The notes under the pieces were generated by a model. It was not told the DNA's origin. It saw nothing but the letters and a program-made list of their open reading frames with translations, and did not search any database. Positions 22,271-30,649 of a DNA stretch of 34,150 nt are shown here, piece after piece. Each line of letters opens with the position of its first letter. The first letter of the stretch is position 1. A program made the translations under genes and the position numbers. This DNA comes from Actinobacteria bacterium UBA2184 (GTDB lineage: Bacteria > Actinomycetota > Coriobacteriia > Anaerosomatales > Anaerosomataceae): NCBI GenBank assembly GCA_002328745.1, contig DCVQ01000016.1, positions 36,700 through 70,849 of the forward strand, in the 5' to 3' direction.

Positions 22271-22289
22271 ACGGGTGCGGTACGCCCGT
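22271..22289 (+). terminator. Hairpin after the BshC-like gene
   Basis: ACGGGTG (22271-22277) pairs with CGCCCGT (22283-22289), including one G-U pair, around a five-base loop and is followed by TTGCG. It lies between the BshC-like gene and the ferredoxin and may be a weak terminator or a leader structure. Confidence 0.4.
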
Positions 22290-22310
22290 TGCGTGGAAAG
22301 GAATCACATC

Positions 22311-22487
22311 ATGGGTAAGCCGGTCGTCGACCCCGATCTGTGCACCGCCTGCGGCATCTGCGTGGACGAGTGCCCCACAAGCGCGCTCGATCTCGAGGAC
22401 ATCGCTGTCCTCGCGCGTCCCGATGATTGCACCGAGTGCGGTACGTGCGAGGCCGTGTGCCCGAACGGGGCCATCGAGCTGAAGTAG
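22311..22487 (+). CDS. 2[4Fe-4S] ferredoxin
   Basis: A 58-residue clostridial-type ferredoxin with two complete cluster motifs, CTACGICVDECP and CTECGTCEAVCP. It carries low-potential electrons in the cytoplasm. AAAGGA lies 8 bases before the ATG. It is 83 bases from the BshC-like gene, with a hairpin between, so it may be transcribed separately. It is a plausible partner for Rnf, encoded elsewhere in this window, but this is inference. Confidence 0.93.
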   Translation: MGKPVVDPDLCTACGICVDECPTSALDLEDIAVLARPDDCTECGTCEAVCPNGAIELK

Positions 22488-22509
22488 CACCGCGCGCTGA
22501 CGCATGAAC

Positions 22510-22537
22510 GGGCCGGGTCCGGTGACGGGTCCGGCCC
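22510..22537. terminator. Hairpin between ferredoxin and plsY (convergent genes)
   Basis: GGGCCGG (22510-22516) pairs with CCGGCCC (22531-22537); the loop contains part of a repeated GGGTCCGG. The T tract is weak (TTCG). It lies between convergent genes and may serve both. Confidence 0.45.
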
Positions 22538-22553
22538 TTCGCGTACCAGGGGG

Positions 22554-23264
22554 TCAGCCGCGCGGGCCGTGATCGTCGATATACAGCTTCGGTTCCCGGC
22601 CGCGGAGCATACCGACGAACCGGCGGTGATGGGCGGAGTAGACCAGCACACCGATGGCCAGCGCGAACGGCCAGTCGGGCGACCGGAGGACGAGCGCCGT
22701 GACCGGCAGGGCGACGGCGGCCACGACCTGTCCGGCCATCATGTAGCGGGTTATCGCGATCGTAGCGAGTCCCACCACGAGCACCACCGCGAAATATCGC
22801 CAGTCGTAGGCCAGAAGCGCCCCGGCCCCCGTCGCGAGACCCTTGCCCGTACGGCTGAAGCGGCGCTTGATGAGGGCCATCCAGAGCGAGTAGTTGTGAC
22901 CGAGGACGACCCCGGCGACCGCGGCCATCGGCACCAGCACGAGCGATGGCGGGCCCAGTGCGCCGTCCGCCAGCAGGCGGCCTGTCGGTGTGATGACGTC
23001 GCCGAACGCCTGGATGCGCGCCACGAGGACGGGAACGAGACCCTTCACGACGTCCGCGAGCATGGCCACCGCGAACCATGCCCAGGAGCCGGTCGTGCGC
23101 CGGACGTTCATGGCGCCGACGTTGCCGCTTCCGTGAGCGGTCACGTCCTCGCCGGTGACGCGCCTGACGATGATATACGCCCAGGGCACCGAACCGACGA
23201 GGTAGGCCCCGACGAGTGCGGTCGCGACGCCCAGCGCGAGCGGGGGTGTCATGCCGTCGAACAC
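22554..23264 (-). CDS. plsY: Acyl-phosphate:glycerol-3-phosphate acyltransferase-like protein
   Basis: A 236-residue polytopic membrane protein with five or more hydrophobic helices. PlsY signatures are GSVPWAYII near the start, the glycerol-3-phosphate loop GSGNVGAMNVRRT (canonically GSGNxGATN), ADVVKG, and the third loop GHNYSLWM...RFSRTGKGLATG. PlsY acylates glycerol-3-phosphate in phospholipid synthesis. GTG at 23264 is taken as start; ATG at 23252 is equally possible because neither has a strong ribosome site. It follows the lipid-kinase gene by 4 bases, so the two are probably one phospholipid operon. Confidence 0.85.
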   Translation of the reverse strand: MFDGMTPPLALGVATALVGAYLVGSVPWAYIIVRRVTGEDVTAHGSGNVGAMNVRRTTGSWAWFAVAMLADVVKGLVPVLVARIQAFGDVITPTGRLLADGALGPPSLVLVPMAAVAGVVLGHNYSLWMALIKRRFSRTGKGLATGAGALLAYDWRYFAVVLVVGLATIAITRYMMAGQVVAAVALPVTALVLRSPDWPFALAIGVLVYSAHHRRFVGMLRGREPKLYIDDHGPRG

Positions 23265-23268
23265 GCCT

Positions 23269-24168
23269 TCACGTCCTCGGGACGATGCACTCGATGGCGC
23301 GGGGGAGGATCGAGATCTCGAAGCGGCTGTCCACCTTCACCTCTCCGTCGACCTGGGCCGGCATCGGCTCGTCGCTCTCGATCACCAGCGAGCGCCGACG
23401 GGACATGTGCACGACCTTGAATCCCGTGTGCTTCCCGAAGATGACGAATGGAAGGCGCATCAGCGCGCCCGGCAGCGACAACGGATCGATGACGCACACC
23501 TCGAGCAAGCCGTCGTCCGCGACCGCCTCGGGGGCGATGAAGAACCCACCTCCGTAGGTCGGCCCGATGGTGGTCGCCACGACGAGCAGATCGGCCTCGA
23601 CGGGCTGCTCGCCGTCCCAGCTGATGCGCACGTGGTGCGGGTACAGCTCGTGCAGGAGCACGTGAAGGAGCGCGGTGAGGTACAGCCAGAGGCCCGAACG
23701 CTTCGTGGTGACCTTGTACTCGACCGCTTTGGCGGTGACGCGGGCGTCGAGCCCGGCGGCGAAGGAGTTGTTGAAGTGCACGCCGTTGCACACGCCGACG
23801 TCGAAACGGCGTCTCTCTCCCGAGACGAGCGCAAGCGTGGCTTCCGAGACGTCGGTGGGGACCCCCAGAGTCCGGCGGGTGTCGTTGCCGCTGCCCGTGG
23901 GGATCAGGCCGAGCGCGGGCCGCGATCCTTCGGGCTTCTGCATGATGCCGTTCAGCACCTCGTGCACGGTCCCGTCGCCGCCCACGGCGACGAGTACGTC
24001 GTAGCCTTCGGCGGCCGCCGCGATGTCGGCGGCGTGGCCCATGTGTGTGGTGAACACCGTGTCGTGCTCCGCGCTCTGCAGCAGCTGCTCGATGGCGGGG
24101 ACCAGCGGCGCGGTCTCGCCGTGCCGCGCTTCCGGGTTGACGATGAGGAGCATCTTGCCGGGGGACAT
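23269..24168 (-). CDS. Diacylglycerol/lipid kinase family protein
   Basis: A 299-residue DagK/YegS-type kinase. The catalytic-domain markers are LLIVNPEARHG near the start, the nucleotide loop VAVGGDGTVHEVLNGI and GLIPTGSGNDTRRTLGVP, followed by the FDVGVCNG and NNSFAAGLDARV strand pair. It phosphorylates diacylglycerol or a related lipid at the membrane. The ATG at 24168 has AGGTGG 5 bases upstream. It is divergent from the tRNA gene and leads into plsY, which fits recycling of diacylglycerol to phosphatidic acid. Confidence 0.9.
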   Translation of the reverse strand: MSPGKMLLIVNPEARHGETAPLVPAIEQLLQSAEHDTVFTTHMGHAADIAAAAEGYDVLVAVGGDGTVHEVLNGIMQKPEGSRPALGLIPTGSGNDTRRTLGVPTDVSEATLALVSGERRRFDVGVCNGVHFNNSFAAGLDARVTAKAVEYKVTTKRSGLWLYLTALLHVLLHELYPHHVRISWDGEQPVEADLLVVATTIGPTYGGGFFIAPEAVADDGLLEVCVIDPLSLPGALMRLPFVIFGKHTGFKVVHMSRRRSLVIESDEPMPAQVDGEVKVDSRFEISILPRAIECIVPRT

Positions 24169-24181
24169 CGCTACCACCTGT

Positions 24182-24195
24182 CAACGGGGCCGTTG
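24182..24195. repeat. Dyad CAACGG-GG-CCGTTG
   Basis: A perfect six-base inverted repeat around GG lies 13 bases upstream of the lipid-kinase ATG. It could be an operator or a leader hairpin; a possible -10 (TATCCT on the minus strand, 24203-24208) is adjacent. Confidence 0.35.
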
Positions 24196-24224
24196 CTGGC
24201 AAGGATAGCCGCCCCGGGGCCGTA

Positions 24225-24254
24225 TTGGAATCACGTAGGCCCGTGTGCTACTGT
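24225..24254 (+). promoter_or_regulatory. Promoter of the tRNA-Arg gene
   Basis: TTGGAA at 24225-24230 and TACTGT at 24249-24254 are 18 bases apart. The expected start, near 24261, is 16 bases before the mature tRNA end. Confidence 0.5.
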
Positions 24255-24276
24255 TCACGGGCGGTATCCCCGGATC

Positions 24277-24352
24277 GCCCTCTTAGCTCAGGGGATAGAG
24301 CGTCTGCCTCCGGAGCAGAAGGTCGTAGGTTCGAATCCTACAGAGGGCGCCA
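24277..24352 (+). tRNA. tRNA-Arg, anticodon CCG
   Basis: A complete cloverleaf: acceptor GCCCTCT/AGAGGGC, D arm GCTC/GAGC, anticodon stem TCTGC/GCAGA with loop CTCCGGA (anticodon CCG at 24310-24312), five-base variable loop, T arm GTAGG/CCTAC with loop TTCGAAT, discriminator G and an encoded CCA. It reads the CGG codon, common in a GC-rich genome. Confidence 0.97.
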
Positions 24353-24364
24353 TACAAGCAACGA

Positions 24365-24397
24365 GAGAGGCCGACCCGTCATCCGGGCCGGCCTCTC
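24365..24397. terminator. Hairpin between tRNA-Arg and the EF-G-like gene
   Basis: GAGAGGCCG (24365-24373) pairs with CGGCCTCTC (24389-24397), and CCC/GGG pair further in. On the minus strand it is followed by a T-rich stretch (TCGTTGCTTGT), so it best terminates the EF-G-like gene, and may also end the tRNA transcript. Confidence 0.65.
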
Positions 24398-24442
24398 GTG
24401 CGTCGTTGCCGATGCACGGCTTCGAGCTGGTACGAGCGCGGG

Positions 24443-26506
24443 CTAGTGGCCCTCCGCCCGCTCCTTCTGGAAGGCCTCCACGAGCTTCTTCTGTATGTCG
24501 CCAGGCACCTGCTCGTAGTTGTCGATGCTCAACGCGAATGAGCCGGTGCCGCTCGTGATGGAGCGCAGGTGCGGGGAGTAGTGTACGACCTCCGCGTAGG
24601 GCGCCTGCGCGCGGATGACCTGGACGCCGGCCTCCGATGAGTCCATGCCGAGGATGCGACCGCGCAGCGAGGAGATGTCGCCCATGACGGCGCCCGCGTG
24701 CTCGTCGGGGACCTCGATGGTGAGCGTGGCGATCGGCTCGAGGATCACCGGGTCGGCCTTCTCGACGGCTGCGCGGAACCCGATGCGCGCGGCGGTCTTG
24801 AACGCCATCTCGTTGCTGTCGACGGCGTGCATGGACCCGTCGTAGACGGCCACCTTCACGTCGACGACGGGGTACCCGGCGATCGCTCCCGAGGTCATGG
24901 TGTCCTGCACGCCCTTGTCGATGGCGACGATGAACGGTTTGGAGATCCTGCCGCCGACGATCTCGTCGACGAACTCGTACCCGGCGCCGTGATTCGGCTC
25001 GACCCGCAGCCAGCAGTCCGCGAACTGGCCGGAGCCGCCGGTCTGCTTCTTGTGGCGGCCCTGCGCCTGAGCCGACTTGCGGATCGTCTCGCGGTAGGGC
25101 ACGCGCAGGTCCTCGAGCTCGGCCTCGACATGGAACCGGTCGTGGAGGCGGTTGATCAGGACGTCGATGGCCGCATCGCCGTAGGCCTTGATGATCGTCT
25201 GGTGGGTCTCGTCGTCGCGCTTCAGCACGAGCGACGGGTCCTCCTCGACGATCGACTTGAGCGCCGAGCCGAGCTTGTCCTCATCGGCCTTCGTCTTGGC
25301 GATGATGGCCACCGGGTAGAGCGGGTCGGGAAGAGGCAGCGGCGCGAACGCTATATCGCCTTTCGCTGACAGCGTGTCGTTGGTGAGCGTGTCGGCAAGC
25401 TTTGTGAGCACGGCGATGTCTCCGGCGGGCGCACCGTCGATGTCGACGGTCTCCTTGCCTGTCATCCGGAAGACGTGTGCGATGCGTTCCTTCTTGCCGG
25501 TGCGCGAGTTGACGAGTTCCTGGCCCGGCTTGAGCGTGCCGGAGACGACCTTCACGAAGTTGATCCGCCCCACGTACGGGTCCGAGAGCGTCTTGAACAC
25601 GTGCACCGCCACATCGCCATCGACCGAGAACGGCACCTGCTTCCCGTCGGTCGTCGCGAGCGGCCCGTGCGCTGTCGGCTGTGGGAAGAACGACACGATG
25701 TCGTCCATGAGGTCTTCGACGCCCTGGAGCGTCGTGGCCGAGCCGACGAAGACCGGGATGAAGATCGACTGGGCGATCGCCTTGTCGAGGAGCATCTCGA
25801 GCTCGTCCTGCGAGAGGCGCTCTCCCTCAAGGTACTTCTCCATCAGCGCGTCGTCGGCCTCGGCAACGAGCTCGCAGAGCTGTTCGCGTGCGGCTTCCGC
25901 AGCGGGAGCCAGGTCAGCGGGGATCTCGACGACCTGCTCTCTATCGCCCTCGTGGTGGTACGCCTTCATGCGGATGATATCGATGACGCCGCGGAATTCC
26001 TCCTCGGCGCCGAGCGGGATCTGGACCGCGCCGACGCGATGGCCGAACGCCTTCGCGAGGCCGTCCATCGCCGCTCGGAAGTCGGCGTGCTCCTTGTCCA
26101 TGCGGTTGATGAAGACGGCCTTGGCGATGCCCATCTGGGTGGCGAGCTTCCACAGCGCACGTGTCTGCACCTGTGGGCCCGCCACGGCGTCGACGACGAA
26201 GAGGGCCATCTCGGCGGCCTCCATGCCGGCCACCGCATCGCCGACGAAGTCGACGTAGCCCGGGGTGTCGATGATGTTGACCTTCACGCCATCGTGCTCG
26301 ACGGGAGCGAGCGCGAGGTTGAGGGTGATCTTTCGGCGGACTTCCTCGGACTCGTAGTCGAGGTTCGAGTGTCCTTCCGCGACGCTGCCGAGGCGCTTCG
26401 TCTGTCCTGCCATGAAGAGCATCGCCTCGGCGAGCGATGTCTTGCCCGCGTCTCCATGGCCCAGCAGGACGACGTTGCGGACCTTGTCGGTGCTAGGTGC
26501 TCCCAT
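24443..26506 (-). CDS. Elongation factor G-like GTPase (EF-G paralogue)
   Basis: A 687-residue translational GTPase with full EF-G domain length. The G domain has P-loop GHGDAGKTS (EF-G proper has AHIDAGKT), DTPGY for switch II and NRMDKEH where EF-G has NKMD. Domain II, III and IV regions follow, with QTGGSGQFAD and GGRISKPFIVAIDKG of domain IV, and a C-terminal domain V. The altered P-loop and the rare NRMD indicate the EF-G-like paralogue family of Gram-positive anaerobes rather than the ribosomal-operon EF-G. Its job, perhaps ribosome rescue, recycling or drug tolerance, is unknown. The ATG at 26506 has AGGAGG 8 bases upstream. Confidence 0.88.
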   Translation of the reverse strand: MGAPSTDKVRNVVLLGHGDAGKTSLAEAMLFMAGQTKRLGSVAEGHSNLDYESEEVRRKITLNLALAPVEHDGVKVNIIDTPGYVDFVGDAVAGMEAAEMALFVVDAVAGPQVQTRALWKLATQMGIAKAVFINRMDKEHADFRAAMDGLAKAFGHRVGAVQIPLGAEEEFRGVIDIIRMKAYHHEGDREQVVEIPADLAPAAEAAREQLCELVAEADDALMEKYLEGERLSQDELEMLLDKAIAQSIFIPVFVGSATTLQGVEDLMDDIVSFFPQPTAHGPLATTDGKQVPFSVDGDVAVHVFKTLSDPYVGRINFVKVVSGTLKPGQELVNSRTGKKERIAHVFRMTGKETVDIDGAPAGDIAVLTKLADTLTNDTLSAKGDIAFAPLPLPDPLYPVAIIAKTKADEDKLGSALKSIVEEDPSLVLKRDDETHQTIIKAYGDAAIDVLINRLHDRFHVEAELEDLRVPYRETIRKSAQAQGRHKKQTGGSGQFADCWLRVEPNHGAGYEFVDEIVGGRISKPFIVAIDKGVQDTMTSGAIAGYPVVDVKVAVYDGSMHAVDSNEMAFKTAARIGFRAAVEKADPVILEPIATLTIEVPDEHAGAVMGDISSLRGRILGMDSSEAGVQVIRAQAPYAEVVHYSPHLRSITSGTGSFALSIDNYEQVPGDIQKKLVEAFQKERAEGH

Positions 26507-26698
26507 GAGCATCGCCTCCTCGCGAAACAGTGAATGTCTCTGCGCGGGCCGACCTGCCGGCTGATGCGTCGGATAGCGGCGCGATGGGGGTCCGGCCTGG
26601 GGCCCGTTCAACGCGGTCCGCCGGTCGCCCGTGCGGGCGGCGGCGTGATGCACACGATAGCACACCGCCGCGCCCGCACGGATGGACTTCGGACATCG

Positions 26699-26727
26699 CT
26701 GACGGCGTCATCGGTCACTGCTAGAAT
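26699..26727 (+). promoter_or_regulatory. Promoter of the cyclophilin lipoprotein gene
   Basis: CTGACG at 26699-26704 and TAGAAT at 26722-26727 are 17 bases apart. Transcription would start near 26734, giving a leader of about 50 bases. Confidence 0.55.
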
Positions 26728-26783
26728 GGGACGGTTCCGTCGTCTGAGTGGACCGGCGTCATGCCGGAGATCGGGGTCGGTTG

Positions 26784-27464
26784 ATGGATCGTCTGTTCCG
26801 GCTGTGCGCCGCGGCGGCGCTTTCGCTTCTGGTGGTCGTGGCTGTGCCCGGTTGTGAGGGCCTTGGCGCGTCCGATGGCAACGAGCCCGATCAGATGCAT
26901 GGCAACGCGACCGCCCCGAGCGCCGATTCCACGCCTGCCGTCACTTTGCCCGAGGGGGTAAACATGCTGCACGTATCACCGGTCGTCGTGACCGGCACCG
27001 AGAAGGCTGTCATGGTCACGTCGAAGGGCACGATAACCCTGGAGTTCTACCCCCAGGACGCGCCTAACACGGTCGCGAGCTTCATCGAGCTTGCCGAGTC
27101 AGGTTTCTATAACGGGCTCAAGTTCCACAGGGTGATCGCCGGCTTCGTCGCTCAGGGCGGCGACCCGCTGACACGGACGATGTCCGCGGACGATGTCCGC
27201 GCCGGCGTCGGCGGTGTGGGCACGGGGGACCCGGGCTGGAAGCAGAAGGCGGAATTCAACAGCCGGAAGCACGAGACCGGCACGCTCGCCATGGCGCGAG
27301 CGCAGGCGTATGACTCGGCGGGATCGCAGTTCTACATCTGCCTGGCGCCTCAGCCCAACCTGGACGGCCAGTACACCGTCTTCGGCCAGGTCGTGGACGG
27401 TATGGATGTCGTGCTCAGCATCGAGGTCGGCGACGTGATCGAGTCCGTCACCATCACGCGCTAG
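26784..27464 (+). CDS. Peptidyl-prolyl cis-trans isomerase (cyclophilin type), lipoprotein
   Basis: A 226-residue exported protein. The signal peptide ends in a lipobox VAVPGC with lipidated cysteine at residue 24, followed by a low-complexity acidic linker. The cyclophilin domain has TITLEFYPQDAPNTVASFIELA, GFYNGLKFHRVIAGFVAQGGDP, AMARAQAYDSAGSQFYI and a shortened YTVFGQVVDGMDVV. It would catalyse proline isomerisation in proteins outside the membrane. The ATG at 26784 is the only start that places the signal peptide correctly. The TPR gene follows after 13 bases, so the two are probably co-transcribed. Confidence 0.9.
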   Translation: MDRLFRLCAAAALSLLVVVAVPGCEGLGASDGNEPDQMHGNATAPSADSTPAVTLPEGVNMLHVSPVVVTGTEKAVMVTSKGTITLEFYPQDAPNTVASFIELAESGFYNGLKFHRVIAGFVAQGGDPLTRTMSADDVRAGVGGVGTGDPGWKQKAEFNSRKHETGTLAMARAQAYDSAGSQFYICLAPQPNLDGQYTVFGQVVDGMDVVLSIEVGDVIESVTITR

Positions 27465-27477
27465 AAGGGGGATCAGC

Positions 27478-28749
27478 GTGGACGAAAGCCGGCTGGCCAC
27501 AGCTGACGCCGCGTACGCGATGGAGGATTGGACGACCGCGGCACGCGAGTATCTCGCAGCCGCAGCGGGGAGCGGTGAAGGCACCGGTTACGCCTATCAC
27601 CGCGCCGGCAACGCGCTCATGCGTCTCAAGCGGATCGAGGATGCTTGCGGCGTCTACGATCGGGCGCTCCAGGATGCCTCGTATGCCGACAACGCTGCGG
27701 TCGCCTGCAATCTGGGGACCGCGCGAGCGTCTCTCGGCTCGACGCAGGAGGCGGCACGAGCGTTCGAGCGCGCCCTGGTCGACCTCGACTATCCGTCCCG
27801 CTACAAGGCGCTGCAGGGCCTGGCCGGGATCCGCTACCAGGAAGGGCGTACCGAGGACGCGGCTGAGGCCTACCGGCAGGCAGCGCTCGACGACGCCAAT
27901 CCCGACCCGGGTAAGGCGCTGAACAACCTCGGCCTGTGCTTCATGGACATGCAGCGCCCGGAGGATGCCGTCGAAGCCTATCGCGCCGCTGTCGACCTGG
28001 AGGGGTATCCCGGTCGCGGCAAGGCGGCGGCGAATCTCGGGATGGCGTATGCCGCGCTCGGCATGTGCGACCGTGCAATAGTTGCATTCGACCGCGCACG
28101 AGACGAGTTCCATTTCGAACCCACGCCGGCTGTGGAGGCCGCGTACCGTCAGTGCGTGATGTCGTCCGCCGCTCTGCCGGAGGCGGGCCATGCGATCGGG
28201 CGAGATGACGCCGCGCATGCGGCCCTCTCCCCGGAGCGCGCATCGTCCGGAGACGACGATTCGAGGTTCTTCACCATCACCGACGCCGAGATGAAGGTCG
28301 CCGATCGCGATGCAAGGCGCATCCAGCGCAAGGAGCATCGGACGCGCCGTCCACTCTGGGTCGGCGCTCTGGTATGGGGTGCGCTCGCGGCGTTGGTGGC
28401 CAGCGGGGTCGTCGCCGCCTACCTCCTCGGCTACGGGTATCCGACGCAGCAGATGACGATAGACGGGATGCTCACCGCATACGCCGCTGGCGATCCGGTG
28501 GCCGACTACTGGGTCGCGGTTCCCGCAACGGACTTCGAAGAGGCCATGGCACGGAGCATCCCGGAGGGCTGGAAGTCATACGAGATCGGCTCCATCGTCC
28601 GCTCGGCACGCACGTCTGTGGCCGATGTGACGGTCACGCTCGAGCAGGGCGGCGTGATGACCTACCGCGTCTCGCTTTCCCGCGAGGGAGTCGGCTGGAA
28701 GGTCAACGGCATCAGCACGTCGTTCGATTCGATGGGCGGCGACAAGTAG
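27478..28749 (+). CDS. Tetratricopeptide-repeat protein with membrane anchor
   Basis: A 423-residue protein of unknown function. Residues about 5-210 hold five or six TPR-like helix pairs of alternating length (for example AYHRAGNALMRLKRIEDACGVYDRAL and NNLGLCFMDMQRPEDAVEAYRAAV). A charged, low-similarity linker leads to one transmembrane helix at about 292-318 (WVGALVWGALAALVASGVVAAYLL). The last ~100 residues are outside the membrane and fold as a small domain with no clear family. A TPR platform in the cytoplasm with an external sensor or anchor is inferred. The GTG follows AAGGGGG. It sits between the cyclophilin lipoprotein and ndk. Confidence 0.75.
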   Translation: MDESRLATADAAYAMEDWTTAAREYLAAAAGSGEGTGYAYHRAGNALMRLKRIEDACGVYDRALQDASYADNAAVACNLGTARASLGSTQEAARAFERALVDLDYPSRYKALQGLAGIRYQEGRTEDAAEAYRQAALDDANPDPGKALNNLGLCFMDMQRPEDAVEAYRAAVDLEGYPGRGKAAANLGMAYAALGMCDRAIVAFDRARDEFHFEPTPAVEAAYRQCVMSSAALPEAGHAIGRDDAAHAALSPERASSGDDDSRFFTITDAEMKVADRDARRIQRKEHRTRRPLWVGALVWGALAALVASGVVAAYLLGYGYPTQQMTIDGMLTAYAAGDPVADYWVAVPATDFEEAMARSIPEGWKSYEIGSIVRSARTSVADVTVTLEQGGVMTYRVSLSREGVGWKVNGISTSFDSMGGDK

Positions 28750-28771
28750 CCGGAGCAGCCTGCCAGGGTGG

Positions 28772-28801
28772 TTGCCACTGCGGAGGCCTTGCTGGTATAC
28801 C
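28772..28801 (+). promoter_or_regulatory. Promoter of ndk
   Basis: TTGCCA at 28772-28777 and TATACC at 28796-28801 are 18 bases apart (or GTATAC with 17). The expected leader is about 30 bases. Confidence 0.55.
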
Positions 28802-28838
28802 TGCACGAAACCTGTTCGCGACCCATGGAGGAGCACGC

Positions 28839-29249
28839 GTGAGCCAGAAGACCTACTGCATGATCAAGCCGGATGCCGTCGCCCGCGGGCTCGTCGGCCG
28901 CATCGTCGGCCGGCTCGAGGACGTCGGCCTCATCGTCGAGCGTCTCGAACTCGGCATTGTCACGCCCGAGCAGGCAGCAGCCAACTACGCCGAGCACGCC
29001 GGCAAACCCTTCTACGATGGTCTCGTCGCGTACATCACCTCGGGCCCTGTCGTGAAGATGGTCATCTCCGGCCCCGAGGCCGTCGCAGTCGTCCGCAAGC
29101 TCATGGGGTCGACGAACCCGAAGGACGCCGCGCCCGGGACCATCCGCGGCGATTACGGGCTTACACTGGACGCGAACGTGATCCACGGTTCGGACTCCCC
29201 CGAGAGCGCTGAGCGCGAGATCGCGATCTTCTTCGGCGCCACCTCCTGA
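28839..29249 (+). CDS. ndk: Nucleoside diphosphate kinase
   Basis: A 136-residue NDK, the normal family length. YCMIKPDAVARGLVG is at the start, and the active-site histidine lies in NVIHGSDSPESAEREI. It equilibrates nucleoside di- and triphosphates in the cytoplasm. The GTG at 28839 has GGAGGAG upstream. Confidence 0.96.
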   Translation: MSQKTYCMIKPDAVARGLVGRIVGRLEDVGLIVERLELGIVTPEQAAANYAEHAGKPFYDGLVAYITSGPVVKMVISGPEAVAVVRKLMGSTNPKDAAPGTIRGDYGLTLDANVIHGSDSPESAEREIAIFFGATS

Positions 29250-29350
29250 TCCCGCCGCGTTCTGCGCGCGCGTGCAGGAAGTCTCGCGCGGGTGTCGAAC
29301 TGTCGCCAGATACACACGGGGTGGCACGCAGCTCGGGGGAAGGGGTGGTC

Positions 29351-30649
29351 GTGGGTAACGCGCGGTTCAGGGGCGGAGTGCATCCGCCCGAGCGCAAGGA
29401 GGCGACGAGCGGGCTCGCCGTGACCCGGGTGCCGGTGCCGTCACGTCTCGTGATCCCGATGAGCCAGCACCTCGGAGCGCCATGCGCACCCGTCGTCGCG
29501 GTGGGCGATCACGTCAGGCGCGGCCAGCTGCTGGGCGACGTGTCGGCGATGGTGAGCGCCCCCGTGCATGCGTCGGTGTCCGGGACGGTCTCGGCGATCG
29601 GTCCCGTGCTCACGACGGGCGGAACGCGGGTCGCCGCGGTCACCATCCAGCCCGACGAGGAGCAGGATCTCGAGGCGTACGTCGCAGTCGTCGTGGAGGG
29701 TGATGACCGGGACCGCGTGCGCGCGGCAGGCATCGTCGGGATGGGCGGAGCCACCTTCCCTAGCGTGGTGAAGCTGACGCCGCCCAAGGATCTTGCGATC
29801 GAGACGGTGCTGCTCAACGGGTGTGAGTGCGAGCCGTACCTCACGTGTGACGAGCGTCTCATGGTGGAGTCTCCCGAGCGGGTGGTCGCCGGCGCCCAGC
29901 ACATACGCGATATCGTCGGCGCGAAGCGCGTGGTTATCGCGGTGGAGGCGAACAAGCCCGCGGCGGTCGAGGCGCTGAAAGCGCATACGCAGGAGGGCGT
30001 CGAGATCGAGGTGCTCCCCACGCGATACCCGCAGGGTGCCGAGAAGCAGCTCATCTACGCCATCCTCGGCAAAGAGGTCCCGCACGGCGCGCTGCCAGCG
30101 GCGACGGGCGCTCTCGTGCACAACGTGGCGACGGCCGCGGCCATCGCCGACGCGCTGGAGCATGGCAAGCCGCTCATGGAGCGGATCGTGACCGTCACCG
30201 GTGCGGTCGCTCGACCCGGCAACTACCGGGTGCTGATCGGAACGCTCGTGAGCGATCTCATCGAGTTCGCCGGCGGGCTTGTGGGAGATGTCGAGCGCGT
30301 GATCGCGGGAGGGCCGATGACCGGCCAGGCGCTCGCGTCGCTGGACGTGCCGGTGACGAAGGGCACGTCGGGTATCGTCGCGCTCGCGAAGGGTGTGGCC
30401 GCGCGTGCCATCGATGGCGACCAGCCCTGCATCCGGTGCGGACGGTGTCCCGAAGCGTGCCCCATGGGTCTCGAGCCGTACATCCTGGCGACGTATTCCG
30501 GCAAGCGCATGTGGGACGCGGCGGCCGAGCGCAACGTCATCGACTGTATAGAGTGCGGGGTCTGCTCGTACGTGTGTCCCACCAAGCGGCCCCTGCTGCA
30601 GCTCATAAGGCTCGGCAAGTCAGCGGCGATGTCGAAAGGGGTGAAGTGA
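29351..30649 (+). CDS. rnfC: Rnf complex subunit C, NAD-side iron-sulfur flavoprotein
   Basis: A 432-residue subunit. ARFRGGVHPPERKEATS at the start, the glycine-rich nucleotide-binding stretch AGIVGMGGATFPS followed by LLNGCECEPYLTCDERLM (NADH/FMN site), a SLBB-like segment, and two C-terminal [4Fe-4S] motifs, CIRCGRCPEACP and CIECGVCSYVCP. RnfC is the soluble NAD-reactive subunit. I prefer the GTG at 29351 because AAGGGG lies just upstream; GTG at 29345 or 29321 is possible. It is the first gene of rnfCDGEAB. The next gene overlaps by one base (TGATG). Confidence 0.94.
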   Translation: MGNARFRGGVHPPERKEATSGLAVTRVPVPSRLVIPMSQHLGAPCAPVVAVGDHVRRGQLLGDVSAMVSAPVHASVSGTVSAIGPVLTTGGTRVAAVTIQPDEEQDLEAYVAVVVEGDDRDRVRAAGIVGMGGATFPSVVKLTPPKDLAIETVLLNGCECEPYLTCDERLMVESPERVVAGAQHIRDIVGAKRVVIAVEANKPAAVEALKAHTQEGVEIEVLPTRYPQGAEKQLIYAILGKEVPHGALPAATGALVHNVATAAAIADALEHGKPLMERIVTVTGAVARPGNYRVLIGTLVSDLIEFAGGLVGDVERVIAGGPMTGQALASLDVPVTKGTSGIVALAKGVAARAIDGDQPCIRCGRCPEACPMGLEPYILATYSGKRMWDAAAERNVIDCIECGVCSYVCPTKRPLLQLIRLGKSAAMSKGVK

